64,000 nucleotides of DNA from an uncultured Prevotellaceae bacterium (GTDB taxonomy: Bacteria; Bacteroidota; Bacteroidia; Bacteroidales; UBA932), in assembly GCA_947166905.1 (NCBI GenBank), contig CAMVFZ010000005.1, forward strand, positions 79,434 to 143,433. Direction: 5' to 3'. This document shows, piece after piece, positions 51,601-59,067 of the stretch (position 1 is its first letter; every line of letters starts with the position of its first letter). Under the pieces are notes generated by a model, which made no database searches, was not told where the DNA came from, and was given only the letters and a program-made list of their open reading frames with translations. Position numbers and translations under genes: made by a program.

Positions 51601-51703
51601 GAATTCCATGTATCATTACACCTATGGGGCGGAAAGGGACAGCTACGGTTATTCATATTACATTTTGGATCTTATAGCCACACCTGAGTGGAAACTACCA
51701 TGA
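48617..51703 (+). CDS. Giant fimbrillin-like/DUF4906-type surface lipoprotein
   Basis: This is a 1028-residue lipoprotein of uncertain family. The signal peptide ends at a lipobox (LILMASACVRQE). The N-terminal part (about 45-350) is fimbrillin-like: ENRIIGAALAIYDNNGVLVH and FDIRRNTLYDVILTATENG follow the pattern of FimA/Mfa-like and DUF4906 proteins of Bacteroidales. The middle and C-terminal parts are beta-rich, with no catalytic motif I recognise. The final 130 residues are aromatic-rich (Tyr, Trp) and may form a separate domain (about 880-1028). No fimbrial assembly genes are nearby; it sits alone between radC (21 bases) and upp. A role as surface adhesin or fimbrial tip protein is inferred. 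Confidence 0.65.
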   Translation: MKSDRLRVATWLFALILMASACVRQEPVVNEGPPEEETEVELAFSSGLTMESRLWTKARNTVEVEENRIIGAALAIYDNNGVLVHTDRVTGEFNGFQKTVKLNKNREYSCYLVTGYIAGAIVFPDNEASLQSLQIENTQKNDDGQYDMTATLREYGPDRAGYILGLTPTGLDMEDGQADGIVTIPISSLWAKVSVTFDHEEVREYQLGVVYGGMESCGALMGSRIFTPFAREGGRNISDSFSLLPMETRTAEGEITEDEPYIFFVPENMFGTLLADNSDSDRKTPAAVQAIHGEAVAAAVERSAVNVTCPAYARWGDLGSLTYRFCLGDDTTSNFDIRRNTLYDVILTATENGFAIKEWKASLNLNDSREMLFRAPCRKTDADGNPFFADTNHVEVNTSDVFYLIPDYLARNINRTVAHYGTSPGWSLTQSSKDLLGTLGISFMLQKRYVYIMEDSPDVFITSTAAAYNSGAVYFDGVRAKADVMTFTPSAELATGLAIPITAQTYDGLHTATVTVHVRADGSAIVEWDHEPGYIAQQGLLRTTAMTGSVNSVTFSVPAQYTDYIDIDTSAGDGTCIVKTKKAGDVYVDYYGMSAQGSEICHGSVPLTIRAPLLQAGTSVCNLSADGTAVSLSPYYLSVNGATMTPAASDDLGYGDRFAPSLYNTLLAPQLSVSDGLASPFLGTSGTQAYVARLQAGSQDITGLLGDTFDDALTVSATNAPDVTLARCDVFLKTPLGYNSTDTKLATIDNQVLTGLTTAHSSSTAVRKGESVTIPGVSFTLGANAENLSIEEAGDLSFTIGSGGSLSAIGKTSPSSLTAGRKVLYAVCRNTRSGESVSVPSGYLEVYLHTVPVAVLDLDKVFPEVSTDIAGASLSPVLASLRTDLFADAPAVMCSFFNGSFYDLGQGHWNHIDEFDSAGNQYTAPDQSGMITEFVESQWPGMAKFGQTAYTIMIGNIEADYGKYDSMESFLAWNEKANLLMDYSGLTCLQRSALKNSMYHYTYGAERDSYGYSYYILDLIATPEWKLP

Positions 51704-51731
51704 AATTATTTGATACTATGAAAAATTGTGG

Positions 51732-51739
51732 TAATTTTG
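51732..51739 (+). promoter_or_regulatory. -7 element of upp
   Basis: TAATTTTG is an exact match, 26 bases before the ATG at 51766. It sits inside an upstream in-frame extension and therefore decides the start. Confidence 0.6.
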
Positions 51740-51765
51740 TTTTTCGGAATAAAAACGATCCCGAA

Positions 51766-52419
51766 ATGAAAGTCATAAATCTTGGAGCATCCAACTCCTC
51801 ACTCAACAACTACGTAGCACAGCTGCGTGACAGAATCATCCAGAAAGACAGACTCCGCTTCCGCACAAATCTTGAAAGGATAGGCAGCATCTTCGGATAT
51901 GAGATAAGCAAAACACTCAGCTATAGCGTAAAGGAAGTTGAGACTCCACTCGGAATCGCAAGCGTACCTACCCTGGACGATAAAGTAGTGGCTTCCACCA
52001 TCTTACGCGCAGGCCTTCCGCTTCACAAAGGCATACTTGATGTTTTTGACAATGCAGAGAACGCTTTCATAGCAGCCTACAGAAAGTACGACAAAGGCGA
52101 TGATTTTCATATTCAGATAGAATACGCCACCGCGCCCAAACTTACTGGCAAGATACTTATCCTTGCAGATACCATGCTTGCCACCGGAGCCTCAATAGAG
52201 GTTGCTTATAACAAGCTGAGCGAGGACGGTCATCCCAAGCACACCCATCTGGTCTGCCCTATCGCAAGCGCATTCGCAATAGATTATCTTAAGAAGCATC
52301 TGCTCTCTGACGATATCACCCTGTGGACAGCTGCAATAGACGAGGAACTCACCAGCCACTCATACATAGTGCCTGGTCTTGGTGACGCCGGAGATCTTTG
52401 CTTCGGAGAGAAACTCTAG
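51766..52419 (+). CDS. upp: Uracil phosphoribosyltransferase
   Basis: This 217-residue pyrimidine-salvage enzyme makes UMP from uracil and PRPP. The reading frame extends 26 codons upstream to 51688, but a -7 box lies inside that extension, and the conserved protein begins at MKVINLGASNS. Motifs are STILRAGLPLHKGIL, the PRPP loop ILADTMLATGASIE (the usual DPMLATGGS is slightly changed), and the C-terminal uracil-binding YIVPGLGDAGDLCFGE. Its stop is two bases from the stop of the convergent miaB, with no terminator visible between them. Confidence 0.95.
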   Translation: MKVINLGASNSSLNNYVAQLRDRIIQKDRLRFRTNLERIGSIFGYEISKTLSYSVKEVETPLGIASVPTLDDKVVASTILRAGLPLHKGILDVFDNAENAFIAAYRKYDKGDDFHIQIEYATAPKLTGKILILADTMLATGASIEVAYNKLSEDGHPKHTHLVCPIASAFAIDYLKKHLLSDDITLWTAAIDEELTSHSYIVPGLGDAGDLCFGEKL

Positions 52420-52421
52420 TA

Positions 52422-53747
52422 TTATACAAGCTTACAAATCAATGTAGCGGAGGTGCATGACAGCACCTCTACGTCTACGTAGTCTCCGGCCTTGTGCTCC
52501 TTGTCCGGGAAGACGCACATCTTGTTGTTGGATGCGCGGCCGCACAGCTCGTCTGCGCTACGCTTTGAAGGGCCTTCTACCAGAACAGTGAAGGTCTTGC
52601 CCACATCGCGCTTGTTGCTTTCCAGGCCAAGACGGTTCTGGAGCTCTATGATCTCGTTCAGACGGCGGGTTTTTACCTCCGGCGGAACATCGTCCGGATA
52701 ATTCCTGGCGGCAAGGGTTCCGGGGCGCTCTGAGTACTGGAACATATAGGCGTAATCATAGCGCACCTCTTCCATAATGCTCAGAGTGTCCTTATGATCC
52801 TGCTCGGTTTCTGAACAGAAGCCGGCGATAATGTCGGTTGTAATGGCACAATCCGGCATTTCCTTACGGATTTTGGCTACGCGGCCAAGATACCACTCCC
52901 TGCTGTAACGGCGACGCATCTTCTCCAGCATACGGTCGCTGCCGCTCTGTACGGGAAGATGGATACAGCGGCAGATGTTGCTGCGGGAGGCCATGGTCTC
53001 TATGAGTTTGTCACTGATATCCTTGGGATGGGATGTAGAAAAACGGATTCGCAACTCAGGGCTTACATCGGCCACCATAGCAAGAAGGTCTGCGAAATCT
53101 ACAGTACCTGTCTCTTCTGACTTGTAAAGATAAGAGTCTACGTTCTGGCCAAGGAGGGTTACCTCTTTGTAGCCGGCGGCGTGCAGTTCGCATACCTCCC
53201 GTACAATAGTGCGGGAATCCCTGCTGCGCTCTGCACCACGTGTATAAGGAACTACGCAATAGGAGCAGACATTGTTGCATCCGCGCATGATGGACACGAA
53301 AGCGGATACTCCGTTCTTATCTGTGCGGACCGGGGAGATATCGGCATAAGTCTCCTCATGTGAGAGCATTACGTCAATCTGCGGATGTCCGGGACGGACG
53401 GCTTCTACAAGGTTGGGAAGATTGCGGTAAGAGTCCGGGCCGGCCACGATATCCACCTTTCCAGAATCCAGCAAGGCCTCTTTGAGGCGCTCTGCCATAC
53501 ATCCGACTATACCAACAATAACTCCGGGGCGTTGCTTCTTCTCCTTTGCAAACTGCTCAATTCTGCCGTGTATCCTCTGCTCGGCATTGTCGCGGATAGA
53601 ACATGTGTTGGCCAGGATGATATCGGCTGCAGAAATGTCATCAGTACGGTCGTAACCGTGACGGGCCATTATTGCAAATATCACTTCTGTGTCGCTTACG
53701 TTCATCTGGCAGCCGTAAGTCTCTATGTATAGTTTTTTTCTTCCCAT
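52422..53747 (-). CDS. miaB: tRNA-2-methylthio-N6-dimethylallyladenosine synthase
   Basis: This 441-residue radical-SAM methylthiotransferase modifies A37 of tRNAs that read UNN codons. The start is the ATG at 53747 (MGRKKLYIETYGCQMN); the longer frame reads through the promoter. Domains are UPF0004 (ETYGCQMNVSDTE, NTCSIRDNAEQR), the radical SAM core with MRGCNNVCSYCVVPYTRGAE (CxxxCxxC cluster) and a C-terminal TRAM domain (GKTFTVLVEGPSKRS.. to the end). All three N-terminal cluster Cys residues are present (YGCQ, NTCS, VGCM). Confidence 0.97.
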   Translation of the reverse strand: MGRKKLYIETYGCQMNVSDTEVIFAIMARHGYDRTDDISAADIILANTCSIRDNAEQRIHGRIEQFAKEKKQRPGVIVGIVGCMAERLKEALLDSGKVDIVAGPDSYRNLPNLVEAVRPGHPQIDVMLSHEETYADISPVRTDKNGVSAFVSIMRGCNNVCSYCVVPYTRGAERSRDSRTIVREVCELHAAGYKEVTLLGQNVDSYLYKSEETGTVDFADLLAMVADVSPELRIRFSTSHPKDISDKLIETMASRSNICRCIHLPVQSGSDRMLEKMRRRYSREWYLGRVAKIRKEMPDCAITTDIIAGFCSETEQDHKDTLSIMEEVRYDYAYMFQYSERPGTLAARNYPDDVPPEVKTRRLNEIIELQNRLGLESNKRDVGKTFTVLVEGPSKRSADELCGRASNNKMCVFPDKEHKAGDYVDVEVLSCTSATLICKLV

Positions 53748-53774
53748 TTTAAAGCGCTGTTTTCTAAGCGGTGG

Positions 53775-53801
53775 CAAAGATACGAAAATTTTGTATCTTT
53801 G
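53775..53801. promoter_or_regulatory. Symmetric divergent promoter of miaB and the LEA-like operon
   Basis: CAAAGATAC and GTATCTTTG form a perfect 9-base inverted repeat around GAAAATTTT. Each arm is the -7 box (TATCTTTG) of one of two back-to-back promoters. The left one serves miaB (27 bases to its ATG) and the right one serves the LEA-like lipoprotein gene (23 bases). Confidence 0.7.
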
Positions 53802-53824
53802 TAATTCAAAGGCTTTGCAGACAG

Positions 53825-54295
53825 ATGAGAAACAGATGGATAATCGTAATAGTTTCGGCAATTTTTTTACTACTTGCCGCAAACGGATGCAACTACAAGA
53901 AGCTCAAAGAGATAAGGGCTACTTCGTGGTCGCTTGAATCTGTTTCTTTGCGTGGTTTGCGCTCTCTTCAGGCCAATCTGGCATTGGAATTGGAGAATCC
54001 TTCTATGAAGGTCACATTAAAGGACATCAAAGGCGTGATTTATTATGAGGGTGAGCCCTTCATCAATTACAGCATGGATCCTTTAACCCTGGCCGCAAAG
54101 ACCACGCAGACATATCACTGCACATGCATTCTGGAACTGGACCAATCCAAATCCTTAATGGATGTGCTTGCCACTCTGCCAGGCCTTGACACAGAGAAGA
54201 TGACTACGGACATATCGGCAAAAGCAAAAGTGAAAGGAATATCCAAAAGCTTTGCTTTCAAAAATGTCCCCGTCAAACGCTTTATGAAGAAGTAA
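53825..54295 (+). CDS. LEA type 2-like lipoprotein
   Basis: The start is the ATG at 53825 (MRNRWIIVIVSAIF); an upstream in-frame ATG lies before the -7 box. The 156-residue product has a signal peptide with a lipobox ending at Cys (LLAANGCNYKK). The mature part is one beta domain resembling LEA14/WHy proteins (SLRGLRSLQANLALELENPS, then DIKGVIYYEGEPF). It ends with the basic FKNVPVKRFMKK. Function is unknown. It starts an operon with a SPOR protein, rpoN and cls, all within 15 bases of each other. Confidence 0.75.
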   Translation: MRNRWIIVIVSAIFLLLAANGCNYKKLKEIRATSWSLESVSLRGLRSLQANLALELENPSMKVTLKDIKGVIYYEGEPFINYSMDPLTLAAKTTQTYHCTCILELDQSKSLMDVLATLPGLDTEKMTTDISAKAKVKGISKSFAFKNVPVKRFMKK

Positions 54296-54298
54296 ACT

Positions 54299-54865
54299 AT
54301 GAAAAGATTGATCTTCGCCATAGCAGCAATTGCAGCCACCGTACTTTTCGGGGGCCGCGCAAGCGCACAGGAAATAACGGAAGAGACACCCCGTATTGTC
54401 CGCGATACCATCGTTTACAGGTTCGCCGATGCCGTTGACTCAACTCTTGTGGGTATTTCACTTCTGGACGCCATGCCCTCCGATGTCAAGATTCACCAGA
54501 GCCAGAGGACGCAAAACGGTCTAAACCTTTACATTAGCCGCAACAAAGACAGAGTTATTTCTGGCTACAGGGTCAGGATTTTCTTCGACAACAAGCAGAC
54601 GGCAAGGGCCGCATCGGAAGCCGCAATGGAAAGTTTCCTCAAGACTTATCACGGAATTCCGGCCTACAGAAGCTACCAGAGCCCATTCTTCAAGGTTACG
54701 GTGGGCGACTTCCGCACCAAGTCAGAAGCCATGGTGCTGCTGCGCTCCCTTAAGGCGCGCTTCCCTTCTGCATTCATCGTTAAGGAGAATATAGAATACC
54801 CTGCCGCAGACAGGGTCCACACCTTTGTAACAGATACCGTAAGAGTAGAAACTACTACGCTATAA
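54299..54865 (+). CDS. SPOR-domain secreted protein
   Basis: This 188-residue protein has a signal peptide ending ASAQ. A SPOR-like domain occupies about 95-165 (GYRVRIFFDNKQTARAASEA, SPFFKVTVGDFRTKSEA and LKARFPSAFIVKE), the RNP-like fold that binds denuded septal glycan strands. The remaining N-terminal part has no family assignment. It starts three bases after the LEA-like gene and ends one base before rpoN, so the three are one transcription unit. A role in the cell envelope is likely. Confidence 0.85.
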   Translation: MKRLIFAIAAIAATVLFGGRASAQEITEETPRIVRDTIVYRFADAVDSTLVGISLLDAMPSDVKIHQSQRTQNGLNLYISRNKDRVISGYRVRIFFDNKQTARAASEAAMESFLKTYHGIPAYRSYQSPFFKVTVGDFRTKSEAMVLLRSLKARFPSAFIVKENIEYPAADRVHTFVTDTVRVETTTL

Positions 54866-54866
54866 G

Positions 54867-56279
54867 ATGCTCAAGCAGGAATTAGGTCTGAAGCAGCAAC
54901 AGAAGCTCTCTCCGCTACAGATCCAGACAATTAAAATAATTGAGCTTCCTGTACTCGAGCTGGAGCAGCGTATCCGTAAAGAGCTGGAGGAGAATCCCGT
55001 ATTGGATGATTCCCCGTCAGAGAAGAGCAATAGCGACGAAGAAGATACCCGCGACGTTTCCCTGAGCGAGATCAACGAGGACGATCCCATCCCCTCTTAC
55101 CGCCTGCATGTAAACAACTACGGTAAGGACGAGCGTCCCCAGTACAATACATTCTCTGTAAAGCAGAGCTTCACCCAATCCCTTATGGAGCAGCTGGGCT
55201 TCAGGAATTTGAACAAGCACCAGCACGCTGTGGCAGCCTTCATCATCGGCAGTCTTGACGATGACGGCTATCTGCGCAGGGAGGTGGAGAATCTGGTAGA
55301 TGACATGGCCTTCCGCGCCAATATCGATACTACTGAAGAAGAGGTTCTGGAGATGCTGAAGGTTATCCAGGAGTTCGAGCCTACGGGCGTAGGAGCAAGG
55401 GATTTGCAGGAGTGCCTGCTGCTGCAGCTTAAGAGCCTTCATCAGGACGAGGCTACGATTAACGCCACAAAAATACTTTCTAACTGCTTCCAGGACTTCT
55501 CTAATCGCCACTTCCACCGCATAATGAGCCGTCTTGGACTTACGGAGGAACAGCTTAAGAAGGCCACCGCAAAGATAGTTAAGCTTAATCCCGCCCCCGG
55601 CGGACAGGTAGACGATTCGTACAACGACCAGGCGCAGCAGATTGTACCTGACTTTGTACTCACCTATGACAACGGCCAGCTTAATCTTACGATGCCCCGC
55701 TTCTCACTCCCGGAAATACGCGTGAACAAGAAGTACGCAGAGCTTCTGATGGAGGCAGCCGGTTCTACTGAGCGCCAGAAGAAAGAGGCCGCCACCTTCG
55801 TAAAGCAGAAGATGGACTCCGCAAAGTGGTTTGTAGAGGCCCTGAAGCAACGCCACAATACCCTGATGAACACCATGCAGGCAATCGTGGATTATCAGGA
55901 GACCTACTTCCAGACAGGTGACGAAGCCAATCTTAAGCCGATGGTCCTCAAAGACATCGCAGAGAAGACCGGTTTCGACATCTCTACCATTTCCAGAGTT
56001 GTAAACAGTAAGTACATAGAGACTCACTTCGGAATCTTCCCGCTCAAGTACTTTTTCTCTGAAGGCCTTGAAAACCAGGAAGGAGAAGAGGTTTCTACCC
56101 GCGAGCTTAAAAAGGTCCTTCAGGAGTGCGTTGACAACGAGAACAAGCACAAGCCGCTTACAGACGACCAGCTTGTAGCAGAGATGGAGAACCGCGGCTA
56201 CAAGGTAGCCAGAAGAACTATCGCCAAGTACCGCGACCAACTTGGAATTCCCAAAGCAAGACTCAGAAAAGAACTGTAA
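54867..56279 (+). CDS. rpoN: RNA polymerase sigma-54 factor
   Basis: This 470-residue alternative sigma factor recognises -24/-12 promoters and needs an AAA+ activator. Region I is the Gln/Leu-rich start (LKQELGLKQQQKLSPLQIQTI), followed by an acidic region II (SEKSNSDEEDTRDV). The core-binding and HTH domain contains ISRVVNSKYIETHFG. The C-terminal RpoN box reads ARRTIAKYRDQLGIPKA. Length is normal. The gene begins two bases after the SPOR gene, and no sigma-54 activator gene lies nearby in this window. Confidence 0.97.
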   Translation: MLKQELGLKQQQKLSPLQIQTIKIIELPVLELEQRIRKELEENPVLDDSPSEKSNSDEEDTRDVSLSEINEDDPIPSYRLHVNNYGKDERPQYNTFSVKQSFTQSLMEQLGFRNLNKHQHAVAAFIIGSLDDDGYLRREVENLVDDMAFRANIDTTEEEVLEMLKVIQEFEPTGVGARDLQECLLLQLKSLHQDEATINATKILSNCFQDFSNRHFHRIMSRLGLTEEQLKKATAKIVKLNPAPGGQVDDSYNDQAQQIVPDFVLTYDNGQLNLTMPRFSLPEIRVNKKYAELLMEAAGSTERQKKEAATFVKQKMDSAKWFVEALKQRHNTLMNTMQAIVDYQETYFQTGDEANLKPMVLKDIAEKTGFDISTISRVVNSKYIETHFGIFPLKYFFSEGLENQEGEEVSTRELKKVLQECVDNENKHKPLTDDQLVAEMENRGYKVARRTIAKYRDQLGIPKARLRKEL

Positions 56280-56290
56280 GCCAAGGGCTT

Positions 56291-57745
56291 ATGACCTTCA
56301 GTCTGTTCATACCCATACTGATAGCACTGATTATCATCGGCGCATCCATCATTATCCTTACCGATGACGGAGACGCAGACCGCAAACTGCTGTGGTTGAT
56401 TATTATAGCGGTGCTGCCTGTAGTAGGTCTAATTCTTTACCTGCTGTTCGGTATCAATTACAGGCATCGCAAATACTTCCGCAAAAAGCATGAGCGCTAT
56501 GCCCAGTGGTTTGCCGGACGTACTGGAGACCGCATACTTAAGCTGATTAAAGGCGACAATACTCTGGTTGAAGAGCGCTTCCAGCCCTTTGCAAGACTGC
56601 TTTCTTCCAACCGTCTTCCTGGTGTTAGCACTGGTAACGACGTAGAGATTATCACCGTTGGCAAAAGGAAACTTGACGCCCTTCTGAAAGACATAGAAAA
56701 CGCCAAAGAATACATTCATTTCCAGTATTATCTGTTCGGAAATGACGTGAGCGGCCAGGCAGTAAAAGAGGCCTTGATGAAGAAGGCCCGGGAGGGCGTG
56801 AAGGTGCGCATTCTTCACGAGAATGTGGCCAACTACGACACCAAACGCAGCTTTTACAACCAGATGCGCAAGGCCGGCGTAGAACTGGTACGCTTCTATA
56901 ATCCAAGGTTTCATCCCCTTCGCATCATTACCCGCCTGAACTACCGTAACCATAGGAAGATTGTGGTAATTGACGGCCGCATCGGCTATACCGGTGGCAT
57001 GAATATAAAGGATAGGTATTTCACAAAGTGGAGGGATACACATCTTCGCATTATCGGCCCTGCCGTGGCATCGCTGCAACACATATTCCTGGACTCATGG
57101 CTAACCTCCGGTGGAGAACTGGACCAGACCCCGGAATACTATTTCCCTGAGACATTCCATGCCGATAATGATATCGCCTCTGCCGATGTACTTAGGAACA
57201 TTCCAATGCAGATAACCCCGGACGAGCCCGATTCCAGTCGTCCGATGCTGCAGCTCAGCTATATCTGGGCCATCCAGCATGCAAAGGATTATATCTGGCT
57301 TCAGACGCCCTACTTCATTCCGCCGGCAAGTGTGCTTGACGCACTTAAAACCGCCGCCCTTAGCGGCGTCGACGTTCGCGTAATGGTGCCCAAAGAAGCA
57401 GAGAACTTCTTCATCGGTCCGGCAGTTAAATCCCATTATAAAGAGTGTCTGAAGGCCGGTATCCGCATATATGAAAGGGGTGGCGGCTTCATCCATGCCA
57501 AGACTTTCGTGGCCGATGATTACCTGTCCAGCGTTGGATCGGCCAACATAGACAACCGCAGTTTCAACATCAACTACGAGGTCAATACTTACATCTACAG
57601 CAAGGATGCGGCCCTTCGCAATAAGGAAATCTTCCTGAAGGATCTGGAGATATCGGAAGAGGTAAGGCTCCAGGACTGGACCAGGATTCCGGCAGGGCGC
57701 ACCATGAAGCTGAACCTGTTCAGAATCTTTTCTTCACAGCTATAA
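56291..57745 (+). CDS. cls: Cardiolipin synthase
   Basis: This is a 484-residue membrane enzyme that joins two phosphatidylglycerols. Two N-terminal transmembrane helices (about 5-21 and 32-52) are followed by two phospholipase-D motifs: HRKIVVIDGRIGYTGG in the first half and HAKTFVADDYLSSVGSAN in the second, both HxKxxxxD. NYRHRKYFRKKH after the helices is basic, as expected at the membrane interface. Length is typical of ClsA/Cls. It starts 11 bases after rpoN and is the last gene of its unit. Confidence 0.96.
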   Translation: MTFSLFIPILIALIIIGASIIILTDDGDADRKLLWLIIIAVLPVVGLILYLLFGINYRHRKYFRKKHERYAQWFAGRTGDRILKLIKGDNTLVEERFQPFARLLSSNRLPGVSTGNDVEIITVGKRKLDALLKDIENAKEYIHFQYYLFGNDVSGQAVKEALMKKAREGVKVRILHENVANYDTKRSFYNQMRKAGVELVRFYNPRFHPLRIITRLNYRNHRKIVVIDGRIGYTGGMNIKDRYFTKWRDTHLRIIGPAVASLQHIFLDSWLTSGGELDQTPEYYFPETFHADNDIASADVLRNIPMQITPDEPDSSRPMLQLSYIWAIQHAKDYIWLQTPYFIPPASVLDALKTAALSGVDVRVMVPKEAENFFIGPAVKSHYKECLKAGIRIYERGGGFIHAKTFVADDYLSSVGSANIDNRSFNINYEVNTYIYSKDAALRNKEIFLKDLEISEEVRLQDWTRIPAGRTMKLNLFRIFSSQL

Positions 57746-57747
57746 AA

Positions 57748-57775
57748 AAAGAGCCAGCCTTTAGCTGACTCTTTC
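57748..57775. terminator. Terminator between cls and the convergent lipoprotein gene
   Basis: AAAGAGCCAGC / GCTGACTCTTT (one mismatch) with a CTTTA loop lies between the two stops and is flanked by A- and T-rich sequence on the two sides, so it can act in both directions. Confidence 0.75.
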
Positions 57776-57793
57776 ATTTTATGGTGACGAAGA

Positions 57794-58189
57794 TTAGTCA
57801 AAAACCTTCTCAAGGTCACCAAATTTCTCTACATCGTTGATCTTATTTGTGATCTCGGTGATAGCGCTCTTCATCTGAGTCTTTACAAGCTCCTCCATGC
57901 CTTCGGGAATCTCCTTGGTCTCAAGAGCTTTCTTAACAGCTACGTTCATAAGATCCTCGAATTTGTCGCAGATCTTAGCTTTATCCTTGGCTGTAAGAAC
58001 ATAGTCTGCATTCTCCTCAAAGAGGGTCTCGAATTTCTGCTCGAATTCGTCGGAAGGTTTCTCACCGCCTACGAGATAAGCTGCACCCTCATCAAGAGCG
58101 TCAAGAAGTTTGTCAACAGGGGTGTTTGCGCCACCACCGCAAGCCATAAGCATCAAGCTGGCTGCAATTGCCAAAAAGAATTTTTTCAT
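57794..58189 (-). CDS. Small helical lipoprotein of unknown function
   Basis: This is a 131-residue lipoprotein with signal MKKFFLAIAASLMLMAC and lipobox (LMLMACGGG). The mature part is almost entirely charged helix, rich in Glu, Lys and Asp (EQKFETLFEENADYVLTAKD, MEELVKTQMKSAI). I recognise no family. It lies 21 bases after the zinc-ribbon membrane protein and is transcribed in the same direction, so the two probably form a unit of unknown purpose. Confidence 0.75.
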   Translation of the reverse strand: MKKFFLAIAASLMLMACGGGANTPVDKLLDALDEGAAYLVGGEKPSDEFEQKFETLFEENADYVLTAKDKAKICDKFEDLMNVAVKKALETKEIPEGMEELVKTQMKSAITEITNKINDVEKFGDLEKVFD

Positions 58190-58210
58190 AATGAATAGGT
58201 ATTAATGTGA

Positions 58211-59041
58211 TTAAAACAGTCTCATCTCTGGTTCTTTCATATAGTGTATGGTGAATAGAGCTGCTGCTCCGCCGATGGCAAGGGAGGTAAGGATAAAGAC
58301 ATATGCCAGCAGACCAAAGTCTATAACACCTGCAAATGTGAAAATTGAAAACAGGAACCACAGGCAGACGGTAAGCATAGTGGCAAGGAAGCCCCAGGTA
58401 AGCTTACCGGTCTTGTTAATCAGATCCTTGAAAGAAAGGATTCCAAACACTGCAGTAGCAGCAAAGAACAAAAATGCAAAGATAAACAGTACATCCATTG
58501 CCTTTACGGCAATCATTCCAACCAAAACAAAAAGCCATGCAACGATGTTGCTTATCATAAATGACATTGAGAAGATTTTCTCATTCTGGCTCATTTGTGA
58601 ATTGAAGGGACGCTGGGCAAGGAAGAAAACAGTAATGCCAGCGCCACAGAAGAACAGGCATATACCTATTAAGGTATGCAGGTCCATAAATCCCCTTCTG
58701 CTGGTCATGCAAATGATAGCGAATATCAATGTAAGAAGGCTGAAAAAGCCTACTGTTCCTCCGGTAATCAAAGCCCATAGATTCTTGATGGGAGCAGGTG
58801 CAGGACCGTACTGGGGGTACTGAGGAGCCTGCTGATACTGCTGATACTGAGGCTGCTGATATTGCGGCTGCTGGTACTGTGGTTGTTGATACTGCGGCTG
58901 CTGAGGAGGTACCTGCTGATACTGCGGAGGTGCCTGCTGGTACTGCGGAGGTTGCTGGAGCGCAACATTAGCGCCACATACCGGACAGAAGGGCTGACCG
59001 GGAACTATCTGAGCACCACACTGAGGACAAAACTGTGCCAT
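58211..59041 (-). CDS. Zinc-ribbon, PQYQQ-repeat, multi-span membrane protein
   Basis: This 276-residue protein has three parts. The N-terminus is a CxxC...CxxC zinc ribbon (CPQCGA and CPVCGA, residues 5-24). A Gln/Pro/Tyr-rich repeat stretch follows (about 29-80), made mostly of PQYQQ units. The rest has about six hydrophobic helices (from ALITGGTVGFFSLLTLIFAI onwards). It is similar in plan to other bacterial zinc-ribbon membrane proteins of unknown function. The ribbon and repeats are expected in the cytoplasm. It is probably co-transcribed with the small lipoprotein gene 21 bases downstream. Confidence 0.75.
   Translation of the reverse strand: MAQFCPQCGAQIVPGQPFCPVCGANVALQQPPQYQQAPPQYQQVPPQQPQYQQPQYQQPQYQQPQYQQYQQAPQYPQYGPAPAPIKNLWALITGGTVGFFSLLTLIFAIICMTSRRGFMDLHTLIGICLFFCGAGITVFFLAQRPFNSQMSQNEKIFSMSFMISNIVAWLFVLVGMIAVKAMDVLFIFAFLFFAATAVFGILSFKDLINKTGKLTWGFLATMLTVCLWFLFSIFTFAGVIDFGLLAYVFILTSLAIGGAAALFTIHYMKEPEMRLF
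58803..58957 (-). repeat. 15-base tandem repeat coding for PQYQQ units
   Basis: The DNA shows imperfect tandem copies of a 15-base unit (tactgatactgcggctgct-like on the plus strand) that encode Pro-Gln-Tyr-Gln-Gln. At least four consecutive exact PQYQQ units are in the protein, plus degenerate copies on both sides. The array is a likely site of length variation. Confidence 0.8.
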
Positions 59042-59067
59042 AACTGATTATTTTTTTAGAGTTAATA

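Noticed and set aside
51688..51765. 26-codon N-terminal extension of upp
   Set aside because: A perfect -7 box lies inside the extension, and the family starts at MKVINLG.
53748..53882. 45-codon N-terminal extension of miaB
   Set aside because: The extension runs through the miaB -7 promoter box, and the conserved protein starts at MGRKKLYIE.
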